The notes beneath the pieces are model-generated. The model saw only the letters and a list, made by a program, of their open reading frames with translations. It was not told the DNA's origin and did no database searches. A DNA stretch of 64,000 bases from Manihot esculenta (lineage: Eukaryota; Streptophyta; Magnoliopsida; Malpighiales; Euphorbiaceae): contig NW_025215483.1 of NCBI RefSeq assembly GCF_001659605.2, positions 124,001 to 188,000 of the forward strand, read 5' to 3'. The position numbers were made by a program, and so were the translations under genes. Shown one piece after another: positions 11,490 to 24,500 of this stretch; within the stretch, counting starts at the first letter, position 1; each line of letters opens with the position of its first letter.

Positions 11490-13700
11490 CTGTTAGTTTC
11501 AAATCGGGCACCGGATGTAACATGGGTGATAGACTTGGCAAATTTTGGGATGGAAGCTATTATGCCGAAATCGGGCACCGGATGTAACATGGGTGATAGA
11601 CTTGGCAGTTTTTGGGATGGAAGCAATTAGTCCGAAATCGTGCACCGGATGTAACATGGGTGATAGACTTGGCAGTTTTTGGGATGGAAGCTGTTAGTCC
11701 CAAATCGGCCACCGGATGTAACATGGGTGATAGACTTGGCAGTTTTTGGGATGGAAGCTGTTAGTCCCAAATCGGGCACCGGATGTAACATGGGTGATAG
11801 ACTTCGTAGTTTTTGGGATGGAAGCTGTTAGTTTGAAATCGGGCACCGGATGTAACATGGGTGATAGACTTGGCAGTTTTTGGGATGGAAGCTGTTAGTC
11901 CCAAATCGGGCACCGGATGTAACATGGGTGATAGACTTGGCAGTTTTGGGGATGGAAGCAGTTAGTCCGAAATCAGGCACCGGATGTAACATGGGTGATA
12001 GACTTGGCAGTTTTTGGGATGGAAGCTGTTAGTCTCAAATCGGGCACCGGATGTAACATGGGTGATAGACTTGGCAGTTTTTGGGATGGAAGCTGTTAGT
12101 CGGAAATCGGGCACCGGATGTAACATGGGTGATAGACTTGGCAGTTTTTGGGATGGAAGTTGTTAGTCCCAAATCGGGCACCGGATGTAACATGGGTGAT
12201 AGACGTGGCAGTTTTGGGGATGGAAGCTGTTAGTCCGAAATTGGGCACCGGATGTAACATGGGTGATAGACTTGGCAGTTTGTGGGATGGAAGCTGTTAG
12301 TCTGAAATCGGGCACCGGATGTAACATGGGTGATAGACTTGGCAGTTTGTGGGATGGAAGCTGTTAGTCGGAAATCGGGCACCGGATGTAAAATGGGTGA
12401 TAGACTTGGCAGTTTTTGGGATGGAAGCTATTATGCCGAAATCGGGCACCGGATGTAACATGGGTGATAGACTTGGCAGTTTTTGGGATGGAAGCTGTTA
12501 GTCCAAATCGGGCAGCGGATGTAACATGGGTGATAGACTTGGCAGTTTTGGGGATGGAAGCTCTTAGTCTGAAATCGGGCACCGGATGTAACATGGGTGA
12601 TAGACTTGGCAGTTTGTGGGATGGAAGCTGTTAGTTTGAAATCGGGCACCGGATGTAACATGGGTGATAGACTTGGCAAATTTTGGGATGGAAGCTATTA
12701 TGCCGAAATCGGGCACCGGATGTAACATGGGTGATAGACTTGGCAGTTTTTGGGATGGAAGCAATTAGTCCGAAATCGTGCACCGGATGTAACATGGGTG
12801 ATAGACTTGGCAGTTTTTGGGATGGAAGCTGTTAGTCCCAAATCGGCCACCGGATGTAACATGGGTGATAGACTTGGCAGTTTTTGGGATGGAAGCTGTT
12901 AGTCCCAAATCGGGCACCGGATGTAACATGGGTGATAGACTTCGTAGTTTTTGGGATGGAAGCTGTTAGTCTGAAATCGGGCACCGGATGTAACATGGGT
13001 GATAGACTTGGCAGTTTTTGGGATGGAAGCTGTTAGTCCCAAATCGGGCACCGGATGTAACATGGGTGATAGACTTGGCAGTTTTGGGGATGGAAGCAGT
13101 TAGTCCGAAATCAGGCACCGGATGTAACATGGGTGATAGACTTGGCAGTTTTTGGGATGGAAGCTGTTAGTCTCAAATCGGGCACCGGATGTAACATGGG
13201 TGATAGACTTGGCAATTTTTGGGATGGAAGCTGTTAGTCGGAAATCGGGCACCGGATGTAACATGGGTGATAGACTTGGCAGTTTTTGGGATGGAAGTTG
13301 TTAGTCCCAAATCGGGCACCGGATGTAACATGGGTGATAGACGTGGCAGTTTTGGGGATGGAAGCTGTTAGTCCGAAATTGGGCACCGGATGTAACATGG
13401 GTGATAGACTTGGCAGTTTGTGGGATGGAAGCTGTTAGTCTGAAATCGGGCACCGGATGTAACATGGGTTATAGACTTGGCAGTTTTTGGGATGGAAGCT
13501 AGTAGTCCGAAATCAGGCACCAGATGTAACATGGGTGATAGACTTGGCAGTTTTGGGGATGGAAGCTCTTAGTCTGAAATCGGGCACCGGTTGTAACAAG
13601 GGTGATAGACTAGGCAGTTTTTAGGATGGAAGCTGTTAGTCCAAATCGGGCAGCGGATGTAACATGGGTGATAGACTTGGCAGTTTTGGGGATGGAAGCT
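11490..13700 (+). repeat. Higher-order repeat of 17 monomers (~1138 bp), two copies
   Basis: An ACTTCGTAGTTTTTGG monomer near 11812 and 12950, a GATAGACGTGGCAG monomer near 12201 and 13339, and a TTGGCAAATTTTGGG monomer near 11537 and 12675 recur at about 1138 bp (17 x 67 minus 1). This is a different period from the neighbouring 1005-bp unit, so the two were amplified separately. Boundaries are approximate. Confidence 0.8.
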
Positions 13701-14571
13701 CTTAGTCTGAAATCGGGCACCGGATGTAACATGGGTGATAGACTTGGCAGTTTGTGGGATGGAAGCTGTTAGTTTGAAATCGGGCACCGGATGTAACATG
13801 GGTGATAGACTTGGCAGTTTTTGGGATGGATGCTGTTAGTCCGAAATCAGGCACCGGATGTAACATGGGTGATAGACTTGGCAGTTTTTGGGATGGAAGC
13901 TGTTAGTCCCAAATCGGGCACCGGATGTAACATGGGTGATAGACTTGGCAGTTTTGGGGATGGAAGCTGTTAGTCCGAAGTCGAGCACCGGATGTAACAT
14001 GGGTGATAGACTTGGCAGTTTGTGGGATGGAAGCTGTTAGTCTGAAATTGGGCACCGGATGTAACATGGGTGATAGACTTGGCAGTTTTTGGGATGGAAG
14101 CTGTTAGTCCGAAATCAGGCACCAGATGTAACATGGGTGATAGACTTGGCAGTTTTGGGATGGAAGCTCTTAGTCTGAAATCGGGCACCGGTTGTAACAA
14201 GGGTGATAGACTTGGCAGGTTTTGGGATGGAAGCTGTTAGTGCAAAATCGTGCAGCGGATGTAATATGGTTGATAGACTTGGCATATTTTGGGATGGAAG
14301 CTGATAGTCCGAAATCGGCCACCTTATGTAACATGGGTGATAGACTTGGCAGTTTTTGGGATGGAAGCTGTTAGTCCCAAAACGGGCACCGGATGTAACA
14401 TGGGTGATAGTCTTGGCAGTTTTTGGGATGGAAGCTGTAAGTTCGAAATCGGGCACCAGATGTAACATGGGTGATAGACTTCGCAGTTTTGGGGATGGAA
14501 GCTCTAAGTCTGAAATCGGGCGCCGGTTGTAACAAAGGTGATAGACTTGGCAGTTTTTGGAATGGAAGCTG

Positions 14572-15571
14572 NNNNNNNNNNNNNNNNNNNNNNNNNNNNN
14601 NNNNNNNNNNNNNNNNNNNNNNNNNNNNNNNNNNNNNNNNNNNNNNNNNNNNNNNNNNNNNNNNNNNNNNNNNNNNNNNNNNNNNNNNNNNNNNNNNNNN
14701 NNNNNNNNNNNNNNNNNNNNNNNNNNNNNNNNNNNNNNNNNNNNNNNNNNNNNNNNNNNNNNNNNNNNNNNNNNNNNNNNNNNNNNNNNNNNNNNNNNNN
14801 NNNNNNNNNNNNNNNNNNNNNNNNNNNNNNNNNNNNNNNNNNNNNNNNNNNNNNNNNNNNNNNNNNNNNNNNNNNNNNNNNNNNNNNNNNNNNNNNNNNN
14901 NNNNNNNNNNNNNNNNNNNNNNNNNNNNNNNNNNNNNNNNNNNNNNNNNNNNNNNNNNNNNNNNNNNNNNNNNNNNNNNNNNNNNNNNNNNNNNNNNNNN
15001 NNNNNNNNNNNNNNNNNNNNNNNNNNNNNNNNNNNNNNNNNNNNNNNNNNNNNNNNNNNNNNNNNNNNNNNNNNNNNNNNNNNNNNNNNNNNNNNNNNNN
15101 NNNNNNNNNNNNNNNNNNNNNNNNNNNNNNNNNNNNNNNNNNNNNNNNNNNNNNNNNNNNNNNNNNNNNNNNNNNNNNNNNNNNNNNNNNNNNNNNNNNN
15201 NNNNNNNNNNNNNNNNNNNNNNNNNNNNNNNNNNNNNNNNNNNNNNNNNNNNNNNNNNNNNNNNNNNNNNNNNNNNNNNNNNNNNNNNNNNNNNNNNNNN
15301 NNNNNNNNNNNNNNNNNNNNNNNNNNNNNNNNNNNNNNNNNNNNNNNNNNNNNNNNNNNNNNNNNNNNNNNNNNNNNNNNNNNNNNNNNNNNNNNNNNNN
15401 NNNNNNNNNNNNNNNNNNNNNNNNNNNNNNNNNNNNNNNNNNNNNNNNNNNNNNNNNNNNNNNNNNNNNNNNNNNNNNNNNNNNNNNNNNNNNNNNNNNN
15501 NNNNNNNNNNNNNNNNNNNNNNNNNNNNNNNNNNNNNNNNNNNNNNNNNNNNNNNNNNNNNNNNNNNNNNN
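14572..15571. other. Assembly gap of exactly 1000 N
   Basis: A run of exactly 1000 N inside the satellite, the round length of a placeholder of unknown true size. Reading frames that run through it are meaningless. Monomers are divergent on the left and uniform on the right. Confidence 0.99.
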
Positions 15572-18500
15572 GAAGCTGTTAGTCCGAAATCGGGCACCGG
15601 ATGTAACATGGGTGATAGACTTGGCAGTTTTTGGGATGGAAGCTGTTAGTCCGAAATCGGGCACCGGATGTAACATGGGTGATAGACTTGGCAGTTTTTG
15701 GGATGGAAGCTGTTAGTCCGAAATCGGGCACCGGATGTAACATGGGTGATAGACTTGGCAGTTTTTGGGATGGAAGCTGTTAGTCCGAAATCGGGCACCG
15801 GATGTAACATGGGTGATAGACTTGGCAGTTTTTGGGATGGAAGCTGTTAGTCCGAAATCGGGCACCGGATGTAACATGGGTGATAGACTTGGCAGTTTTT
15901 GGGATGGAAGCTGTTAGTCCGAAATCGGGCACCGGATGTAACATGGGTGATAGACTTGGCAGTTTTTGGGATGGAAGCTGTTAGTCCGAAATCGGGCACC
16001 GGATGTAACATGGGTGATAGACTTGGCAGTTTTTGGGATGGAAGCTGTTAGTCCGAAATCGGGCACCGGATGTAACATGGGTGATAGACTTGGCAGTTTT
16101 TGGGATGGAAGCTGTTAGTCCGAAATCGGGCACCGGATGTAACATGGGTGATAGACTTGGCAGTTTTTGGGATGGAAGCTGTTAGTCCGAAATCGGGCAC
16201 CGGATGTAACATGGGTGATAGACTTGGCAGTTTTTGGGATGGAAGCTGTTAGTCCGAAATCGGGCACCGGATGTAACATGGGTGATAGACTTGGCAGTTT
16301 TTGGGATGGAAGCTGTTAGTCCGAAATCGGGCACCGGATGTAACATGGGTGATAGACTTGGCAGTTTTTGGGATGGAAGCTGTTAGTCCGAAATCGGGCA
16401 CCGGATGTAACATGGGTGATAGACTTGGCAGTTTTTGGGATGGAAGCTGTTAGTCCGAAATCGGGCACCGGATGTAACATGGGTGATAGACTTGGCAGTT
16501 TTTGGGATGGAAGCTGTTAGTCCGAAATCGGGCACCGGATGTAACATGGGTGATAGACTTGGCAGTTTTTGGGATGGAAGCTGTTAGTCCGAAATCGGGC
16601 ACCGGATGTAACATGGGTGATAGACTTGGCAGTTTTTGGGATGGAAGCTGTTAGTCCGAAATCGGGCACCGGATGTAACATGGGTGATAGACTTGGCAGT
16701 TTTTGGGATGGAAGCTGTTAGTCCGAAATCGGGCACCGGATGTAACATGGGTGATAGACTTGGCAGTTTTTGGGATGGAAGCTGTTAGTCCGAAATCGGG
16801 CACCGGATGTAACATGGGTGATAGACTTGGCAGTTTTTGGGATGGAAGCTGTTAGTCCGAAATCGGGCACCGGATGTAACATGGGTGATAGACTTGGCAG
16901 TTTTTGGGATGGAAGCTGTTAGTCCGAAATCGGGCACCGGATGTAACATGGGTGATAGACTTGGCAGTTTTTGGGATGGAAGCTGTTAGTCCGAAATCGG
17001 GCACCGGATGTAACATGGGTGATAGACTTGGCAGTTTTTGGGATGGAAGCTGTTAGTCCGAAATCGGGCACCGGATGTAACATGGGTGATAGACTTGGCA
17101 GTTTTTGGGATGGAAGCTGTTAGTCCGAAATCGGGCACCGGATGTAACATGGGTGATAGACTTGGCAGTTTTTGGGATGGAAGCTGTTAGTCCGAAATCG
17201 GGCACCGGATGTAACATGGGTGATAGACTTGGCAGTTTTTGGGATGGAAGCTGTTAGTCCGAAATCGGGCACCGGATGTAACATGGGTGATAGACTTGGC
17301 AGTTTTTGGGATGGAAGCTGTTAGTCCGAAATCGGGCACCGGATGTAACATGGGTGATAGACTTGGCAGTTTTTGGGATGGAAGCTGTTAGTCCGAAATC
17401 GGGCACCGGATGTAACATGGGTGATAGACTTGGCAGTTTTTGGGATGGAAGCTGTTAGTCCGAAATCGGGCACCGGATGTAACATGGGTGATAGACTTGG
17501 CAGTTTTTGGGATGGAAGCTGTTAGTCCGAAATCGGGCACCGGATGTAACATGGGTGATAGACTTGGCAGTTTTTGGGATGGAAGCTGTTAGTCCGAAAT
17601 CGGGCACCGGATGTAACATGGGTGATAGACTTGGCAGTTTTTGGGATGGAAGCTGTTAGTCCGAAATCGGGCACCGGATGTAACATGGGTGATAGACTTG
17701 GCAGTTTTTGGGATGGAAGCTGTTAGTCCGAAATCGGGCACCGGATGTAACATGGGTGATAGACTTGGCAGTTTTTGGGATGGAAGCTGTTAGTCCGAAA
17801 TCGGGCACCGGATGTAACATGGGTGATAGACTTGGCAGTTTTTGGGATGGAAGCTGTTAGTCCGAAATCGGGCACCGGATGTAACATGGGTGATAGACTT
17901 GGCAGTTTTTGGGATGGAAGCTGTTAGTCCGAAATCGGGCACCGGATGTAACATGGGTGATAGACTTGGCAGTTTTTGGGATGGAAGCTGTTAGTCCGAA
18001 ATCGGGCACCGGATGTAACATGGGTGATAGACTTGGCAGTTTTTGGGATGGAAGCTGTTAGTCCGAAATCGGGCACCGGATGTAACATGGGTGATAGACT
18101 TGGCAGTTTTTGGGATGGAAGCTGTTAGTCCGAAATCGGGCACCGGATGTAACATGGGTGATAGACTTGGCAGTTTTTGGGATGGAAGCTGTTAGTCCGA
18201 AATCGGGCACCGGATGTAACATGGGTGATAGACTTGGCAGTTTTTGGGATGGAAGCTGTTAGTCCGAAATCGGGCACCGGATGTAACATGGGTGATAGAC
18301 TTGGCAGTTTTTGGGATGGAAGCTGTTAGTCCGAAATCGGGCACCGGATGTAACGTGGGTGATAGACTTGGCAGTTTTTGGGATGGAAGCTGTTAGTCCC
18401 AAATCGGGCACCGGATGAAACATGGGTGATAGACTTGGCGGTTTTTGGGGTGGAAGCTATTAGTCCGAAATCGGGCACCGTATGTAACATGGGTGATAGC

Positions 18501-21500
18501 CTTGGCAGTTTTAGGGATGGAAGCTGTTAGTCCGAAATCGGGCACCGGATGAAACATGGGTGATAGACTTGGCAGTTTTTGGGGATGGAAGCTGTTAGTC
18601 CGAAATCGGGCACCGGATGTAACATGGGTGATAGACTTGGCAGTTTTTGGGATGGAAGCTGTTAGTCCGAAATCGGGCACCGGATGTAACGTGGGTGATA
18701 GACTTGGCAGTTTTTGGGATGGAAGCTGTTAGTCCCAAATCGGGCACCGGATGAAACATGGGTGATAGACTTGGCGGTTTTTGGGGTGGAAGCTATTAGT
18801 CCGAAATCGGGCACCGTATGTAACATGGGTGATAGCCTTGGCAGTTTTAGGGATGGAAGCTGTTAGTCCGAAATCGGGCACCGGATGTAACATGGGTGAT
18901 AGACTTGGCAGTTTTGGGATGGAAGCTGTTAGTCCGAAATCGGGCACCGGATGTAACATGGGTGATAGACTTGGCAGTTTTTGGGATGGAAGCTGTTAGT
19001 CCGAAATCGGGCACCGGATGTAACATGGGTGATAGACTTGGCAGTTTTTGGGATGGAAGCTGTTAGTCCGAAATCGGGCACCGGATGTAACATGGGTGAT
19101 AGACTTGGCAGTTTTTGGGATGGAAGCTGTTAGTCCGAAATCGGGCACCGGATGTAACATGGGTGATAGACTTGGCAGTTTTTGGGATGGAAGCTGTTAG
19201 TCCGAAATCGGGCACCGGATGTAACATGGGTGATAGACTTGGCAGTTTTTGGGATGGAAGCTGTTAGTCCGAAATCGGGCACCGGATGTAACATGGGTGA
19301 TAGACTTGGCAGTTTTTGGGATGGAAGCTGTTAGTCCGAAATCGGGCACCGGATGTAACATGGGTGATAGACTTGGCAGTTTTTGGGATGGAAGCTGTTA
19401 GTCCGAAATCGGGCACCGGATGTAACATGGGTGATAGACTTGGCAGTTTTTGGGATGGAAGCTGTTAGTCCGAAATCGGGCACCGGATGTAACATGGGTG
19501 ATAGACTTGGCAGTTTTTGGGATGGAAGCTGTTAGTCCGAAATCGGGCACCGGATGTAACATGGGTGATAGACTTGGCAGTTTTTGGGATGGAAGCTGTT
19601 AGTCCGAAATCGGGCACCGGATGTAACATGGGTGATAGACTTGGCAGTTTTTGGGATGGAAGCTGTTAGTCCGAAATCGGGCACCGGATGTAACATGGGT
19701 GATAGACTTGGCAGTTTTTGGGATGGAAGCTGTTAGTCCGAAATCGGGCACCGGATGTAACATGGGTGATAGACTTGGCAGTTTTTGGGATGGAAGCTGT
19801 TAGTCCGAAATCGGGCACCGTATGTAACATGGGTGATAGACTTGGCAGTTTTTGGGATGGAAGCTGTTAGTCCGAAATCGGGCACCGGATGTAACATGGG
19901 TGATAGACTTGGCAGTTTTTGGGATGGAAGCTGTTAGTCCGAAATCGGGCACCGGATGTAACATGGGTGATAGACTTGGCAGTTTTTGGGATGGAAGCTG
20001 TTAGTCCGAAATCGGGCACCGGATGTAACGTGGGTGATAGACTTGGCAGTTTTTGGGATGGAAGCTGTTAGTCCCAAATCGGGCACCGGATGAAACATGG
20101 GTGATAGACTTGGCGGTTTTTGGGGTGGAAGCTATTAGTCCGAAATCGGGCACCGTATGTAACATGGGTGATAGCCTTGGCAGTTTTAGGGATGGAAGCT
20201 GTTAGTCCGAAATCGGGCACCGGATGAAACATGGGTGATAGACTTGGCAGTTTTTGGGGATGGAAGCTGTTAGTCCGAAATCGGGCACCGGATGTAACAT
20301 GGGTGATAGACTTGGCAGTTTTTGGGATGGAAGCTGTTAGTCCGAAATCGGGCACCGGATGTAACATGGGTGATAGACTTGGCAGTTTTTGGGATGGAAG
20401 CTGTTAGTCCGAAATCGGGCACCGGATGTAACATGGGTGATAGACTTGGCAGTTTTTGGGATGGAAGCTATTAGTCCGAAATCGGGCACCGGATGTAACA
20501 TGGGTGATAGACTTGGCAGTTTTTGGGATGGAAGCTGTTAGTCCGAAATCGGGCACCGGATGTAACATGGGTGATAGACTTGGCAGTTTTTGGGATGGAA
20601 GCTGTTAGTCCGAAATCGGGCACCGGATGTAACATGGGTGATAGACTTGGCAGTTTTTGGGATGGAAGCTGTTAGTCCGAAATCGGGCACCGGATGTAAC
20701 ATGGGTGATAGACTTGGCAGTTTTTGGGATGGAAGCTGTTAGTCCGAAATCGGGCACCGGATGTAACATGGGTGATAGACTTGGCAGTTTTTGGGATGGA
20801 AGCTGTTAGTCCGAAATCGGGCACCGGATGTAACATGGGTGATAGACTTGGCAGTTTTTGGGATGGAAGCTGTTAGTCCGAAATCGGGCACCGGATGTAA
20901 CATGGGTGATAGACTTGGCAGTTTTTGGGATGGAAGCTGTTAGTCCGAAATCGGGCACCGGATGTAACATGGGTGATAGACTTGGCAGTTTTTGGGATGG
21001 AAGCTGTTAGTCCGAAATCGGGCACCGGATGTAACATGGGTGATAGACTTGGCAGTTTTTGGGATGGAAGCTGTTAGTCCGAAATCGGGCACCGGATGTA
21101 ACATGGGTGATAGACTTGGCAGTTTTTGGGATGGAAGCTGTTAGTCCGAAATCGGGCACCGGATGTAACATGGGTGATAGACTTGGCAGTTTTTGGGATG
21201 GAAGCTGTTAGTCCGAAATCGGGCACCGGATGTAACATGGGTGATAGACTTGGCAGTTTTTGGGATGGAAGCTGTTAGTCCGAAATCGGGCACCGGATGT
21301 AACATGGGTGATAGACTTGGCAGTTTTTGGGATGGAAGCTGTTAGTCCGAAATCGGGCACCGGATGTAACATGGGTGATAGACTTGGCAGTTTTTGGGAT
21401 GGAAGCTGTTAGTCCGAAATCGGGCACCGGATGTAACATGGGTGATAGACTTGGCAGTTTTTGGGATGGAAGCTGTTAGTCCGAAATCGGGCACCGGATG

Positions 21501-24500
21501 TAACATGGGTGATAGACTTGGCAGTTTTTGGGATGGAAGCTGTTAGTCCGAAATCGGGCACCGGATGTAACATGGGTGATAGACTTGGCAGTTTTTGGGA
21601 TGGAAGCTGTTAGTCCGAAATCGGGCACCGGATGTAACATGGGTGATAGACTTGGCAGTTTTTGGGATGGAAGCTGTTAGTCCGAAATCGGGCACCGGAT
21701 GTAACATGGGTGATAGACTTGGCAGTTTTTGGGATGGAAGCTGTTAGTCCGAAATCGGGCACCGGATGAAACATGGGTGATAGACTTGGCAGTTTTTGGG
21801 ATGGAAGCTGTTAGTCCGAAATCGGGCACCGTATGTAACATGGGTGATAGACTTGGCAGTTTTTGGGATGGAAGCTGTTAGTCCGAAATCGGGCACCGGA
21901 TGTAACATGGGTGATAGACTTGGCAGTTTTTGGGATGGAAGCTGTTAGTCCGAAATCGGGCACCGGATGTAACATGGGTGATAGACTTGGCAGTTTTTGG
22001 GATGGAAGCTGTTAGTCCGAAATCGGGCACCGGATGTAACATGGGTGATAGACTTGGCAGTTTTTGGGATGGAAGCTGTTAGTCCGAAATCGGGCACCGG
22101 ATGAAACATGGGTGATAGACTTGGCAGTTTTTGGGGATGGAAGCTATTAGTCCGAAATCGGGCACCGGATGTAACATGGGTGATAGACTTGGCAGTTTTT
22201 GGGATGGAAGCTGTTAGTCCGAAATCGGGCACCGGATGTAACATGGGTGATAGACTTGGCAGTTTTTGGGATGGAAGCTGTTAGTCCGAAATCGGGCACC
22301 GGATGTAACATGGGTGATAGACTTGGCAGTTTTTGGGATGGAAGCTGTTAGTCCGAAATCGGGCACCGGATGTAACATGGGTGATAGACTTGGCAGTTTT
22401 TGGGATGGAAGCTGTTAGTCCGAAATCGGGCACCGGATGTAACATGGGTGATAGACTTGGCAGTTTTTGGGATGGAAGCTGTTAGTCCGAAATCGGGCAC
22501 CGGATGTAACATGGGTGATAGACTTGGCAGTTTTTGGGATGGAAGCTGTTAGTCCGAAATCGGGCACCGGATGTAACATGGGTGATAGACTTGGCAGTTT
22601 TTGGGATGGAAGCTGTTAGTCCGAAATCGGGCACCGGATGTAACATGGGTGATAGACTTGGCAGTTTTTGGGATGGAAGCTGTTAGTCCGAAATCGGGCA
22701 CCGGATGTAACATGGGTGATAGACTTGGCAGTTTTTGGGATGGAAGCTGTTAGTCCGAAATCGGGCACCGGATGTAACATGGGTGATAGACTTGGCAGTT
22801 TTTGGGATGGAAGCTGTTAGTCCGAAATCGGGCACCGGATGTAACATGGGTGATAGACTTGGCAGTTTTTGGGATGGAAGCTGTTAGTCCGAAATCGGGC
22901 ACCGGATGTAACATGGGTGATAGACTTGGCAGTTTTTGGGATGGAAGCTGTTAGTCCGAAATCGGGCACCGGATGTAACATGGGTGATAGACTTGGCAGT
23001 TTTTGGGATGGAAGCTGTTAGTCCGAAATCGGGCACCGGATGTAACATGGGTGATAGACTTGGCAGTTTTTGGGATGGAAGCTGTTAGTCCGAAATCGGG
23101 CACCGGATGTAACATGGGTGATAGACTTGGCAGTTTTTGGGATGGAAGCTGTTAGTCCGAAATCGGGCACCGGATGTAACATGGGTGATAGACTTGGCAG
23201 TTTTTGGGATGGAAGCTGTTAGTCCGAAATCGGGCACCGGATGTAACATGGGTGATAGACTTGGCAGTTTTTGGGATGGAAGCTGTTAGTCCGAAATCGG
23301 GCACCGGATGTAACATGGGTGATAGACTTGGCAGTTTTTGGGATGGAAGCTGTTAGTCCGAAATCGGGCACCGGATGTAACATGGGTGATAGACTTGGCA
23401 GTTTTTGGGATGGAAGCTGTTAGTCCGAAATCGGGCACCGGATGTAACATGGGTGATAGACTTGGCAGTTTTTGGGATGGAAGCTGTTAGTCCGAAATCG
23501 GGCACCGGATGTAACATGGGTGATAGACTTGGCAGTTTTTGGGATGGAAGCTGTTAGTCCGAAATCGGGCACCGGATGTAACATGGGTGATAGACTTGGC
23601 AGTTTTTGGGATGGAAGCTGTTAGTCCGAAATCGGGCACCGGATGTAACATGGGTGATAGACTTGGCAGTTTTTGGGATGGAAGCTGTTAGTCCGAAATC
23701 GGGCACCGGATGTAACGTGGGTGATAGACTTGGCAGTTTTTGGGATGGAAGCTGTTAGTCCCAAATCGGGCACCGGATGAAACATGGGTGATAGACTTGG
23801 CGGTTTTTGGGGTGGAAGCTATTAGTCCGAAATCGGGCACCGTATGTAACATGGGTGATAGCCTTGGCAGTTTTAGGGATGGAAGCTGTTAGTCCGAAAT
23901 CGGGCACCGGATGAAACATGGGTGATAGACTTGGCAGTTTTTGGGGATGGAAGCTGTTAGTCCGAAATCGGGCACCGGATGTAACATGGGTGATAGACTT
24001 GGCAGTTTTTGGGATGGAAGCTGTTAGTCCGAAATCGGGCACCGGATGTAACATGGGTGATAGACTTGGCAGTTTTTGGGATGGAAGCTGTTAGTCCGAA
24101 ATCGGGCACCGGATGTAACATGGGTGATAGACTTGGCAGTTTTTGGGATGGAAGCTGTTAGTCCGAAATCGGGCACCGGATGTAACATGGGTGATAGACT
24201 TGGCAGTTTTTGGGATGGAAGCTGTTAGTCCGAAATCGGGCACCGGATGTAACATGGGTGATAGACTTGGCAGTTTTTGGGATGGAAGCTGTTAGTCCGA
24301 AATCGGGCACCGGATGTAACATGGGTGATAGACTTGGCAGTTTTTGGGATGGAAGCTGTTAGTCCGAAATCGGGCACCGGATGTAACATGGGTGATAGAC
24401 TTGGCAGTTTTTGGGATGGAAGCTGTTAGTCCGAAATCGGGCACCGGATGTAACATGGGTGATAGACTTGGCAGTTTTTGGGATGGAAGCTGTTAGTCCG

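Larger units (their letters stand above)
8198..14571 (+). repeat. 67-bp satellite array, divergent left edge
   Basis: About 95 head-to-tail monomers of 67 bp, each containing GGGATGGAAGCTGTTAGTC and CACCGGATGTAACATGGGTG. Monomers here differ from the core consensus by several bases each: TCCCAAATC, TCTGAAATC and TCGGAAATC variants, TTGTGGG for TTTTGGG, CTATTATGCCG, and occasional 1-bp length changes. Divergent monomers at the edge and uniform monomers inside are the usual outcome of unequal exchange in satellites. 67 is one more than a multiple of 3, so three monomers pass through all frames, and this explains the many 60-120 residue reading frames on both strands; none is considered a gene. 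Confidence 0.97.

Noticed and set aside
14371..15716. 340-412 residue frames across the first N run, and similar ones across 41618-42920
   Set aside because: They consist mainly of N translated as unknown residues.
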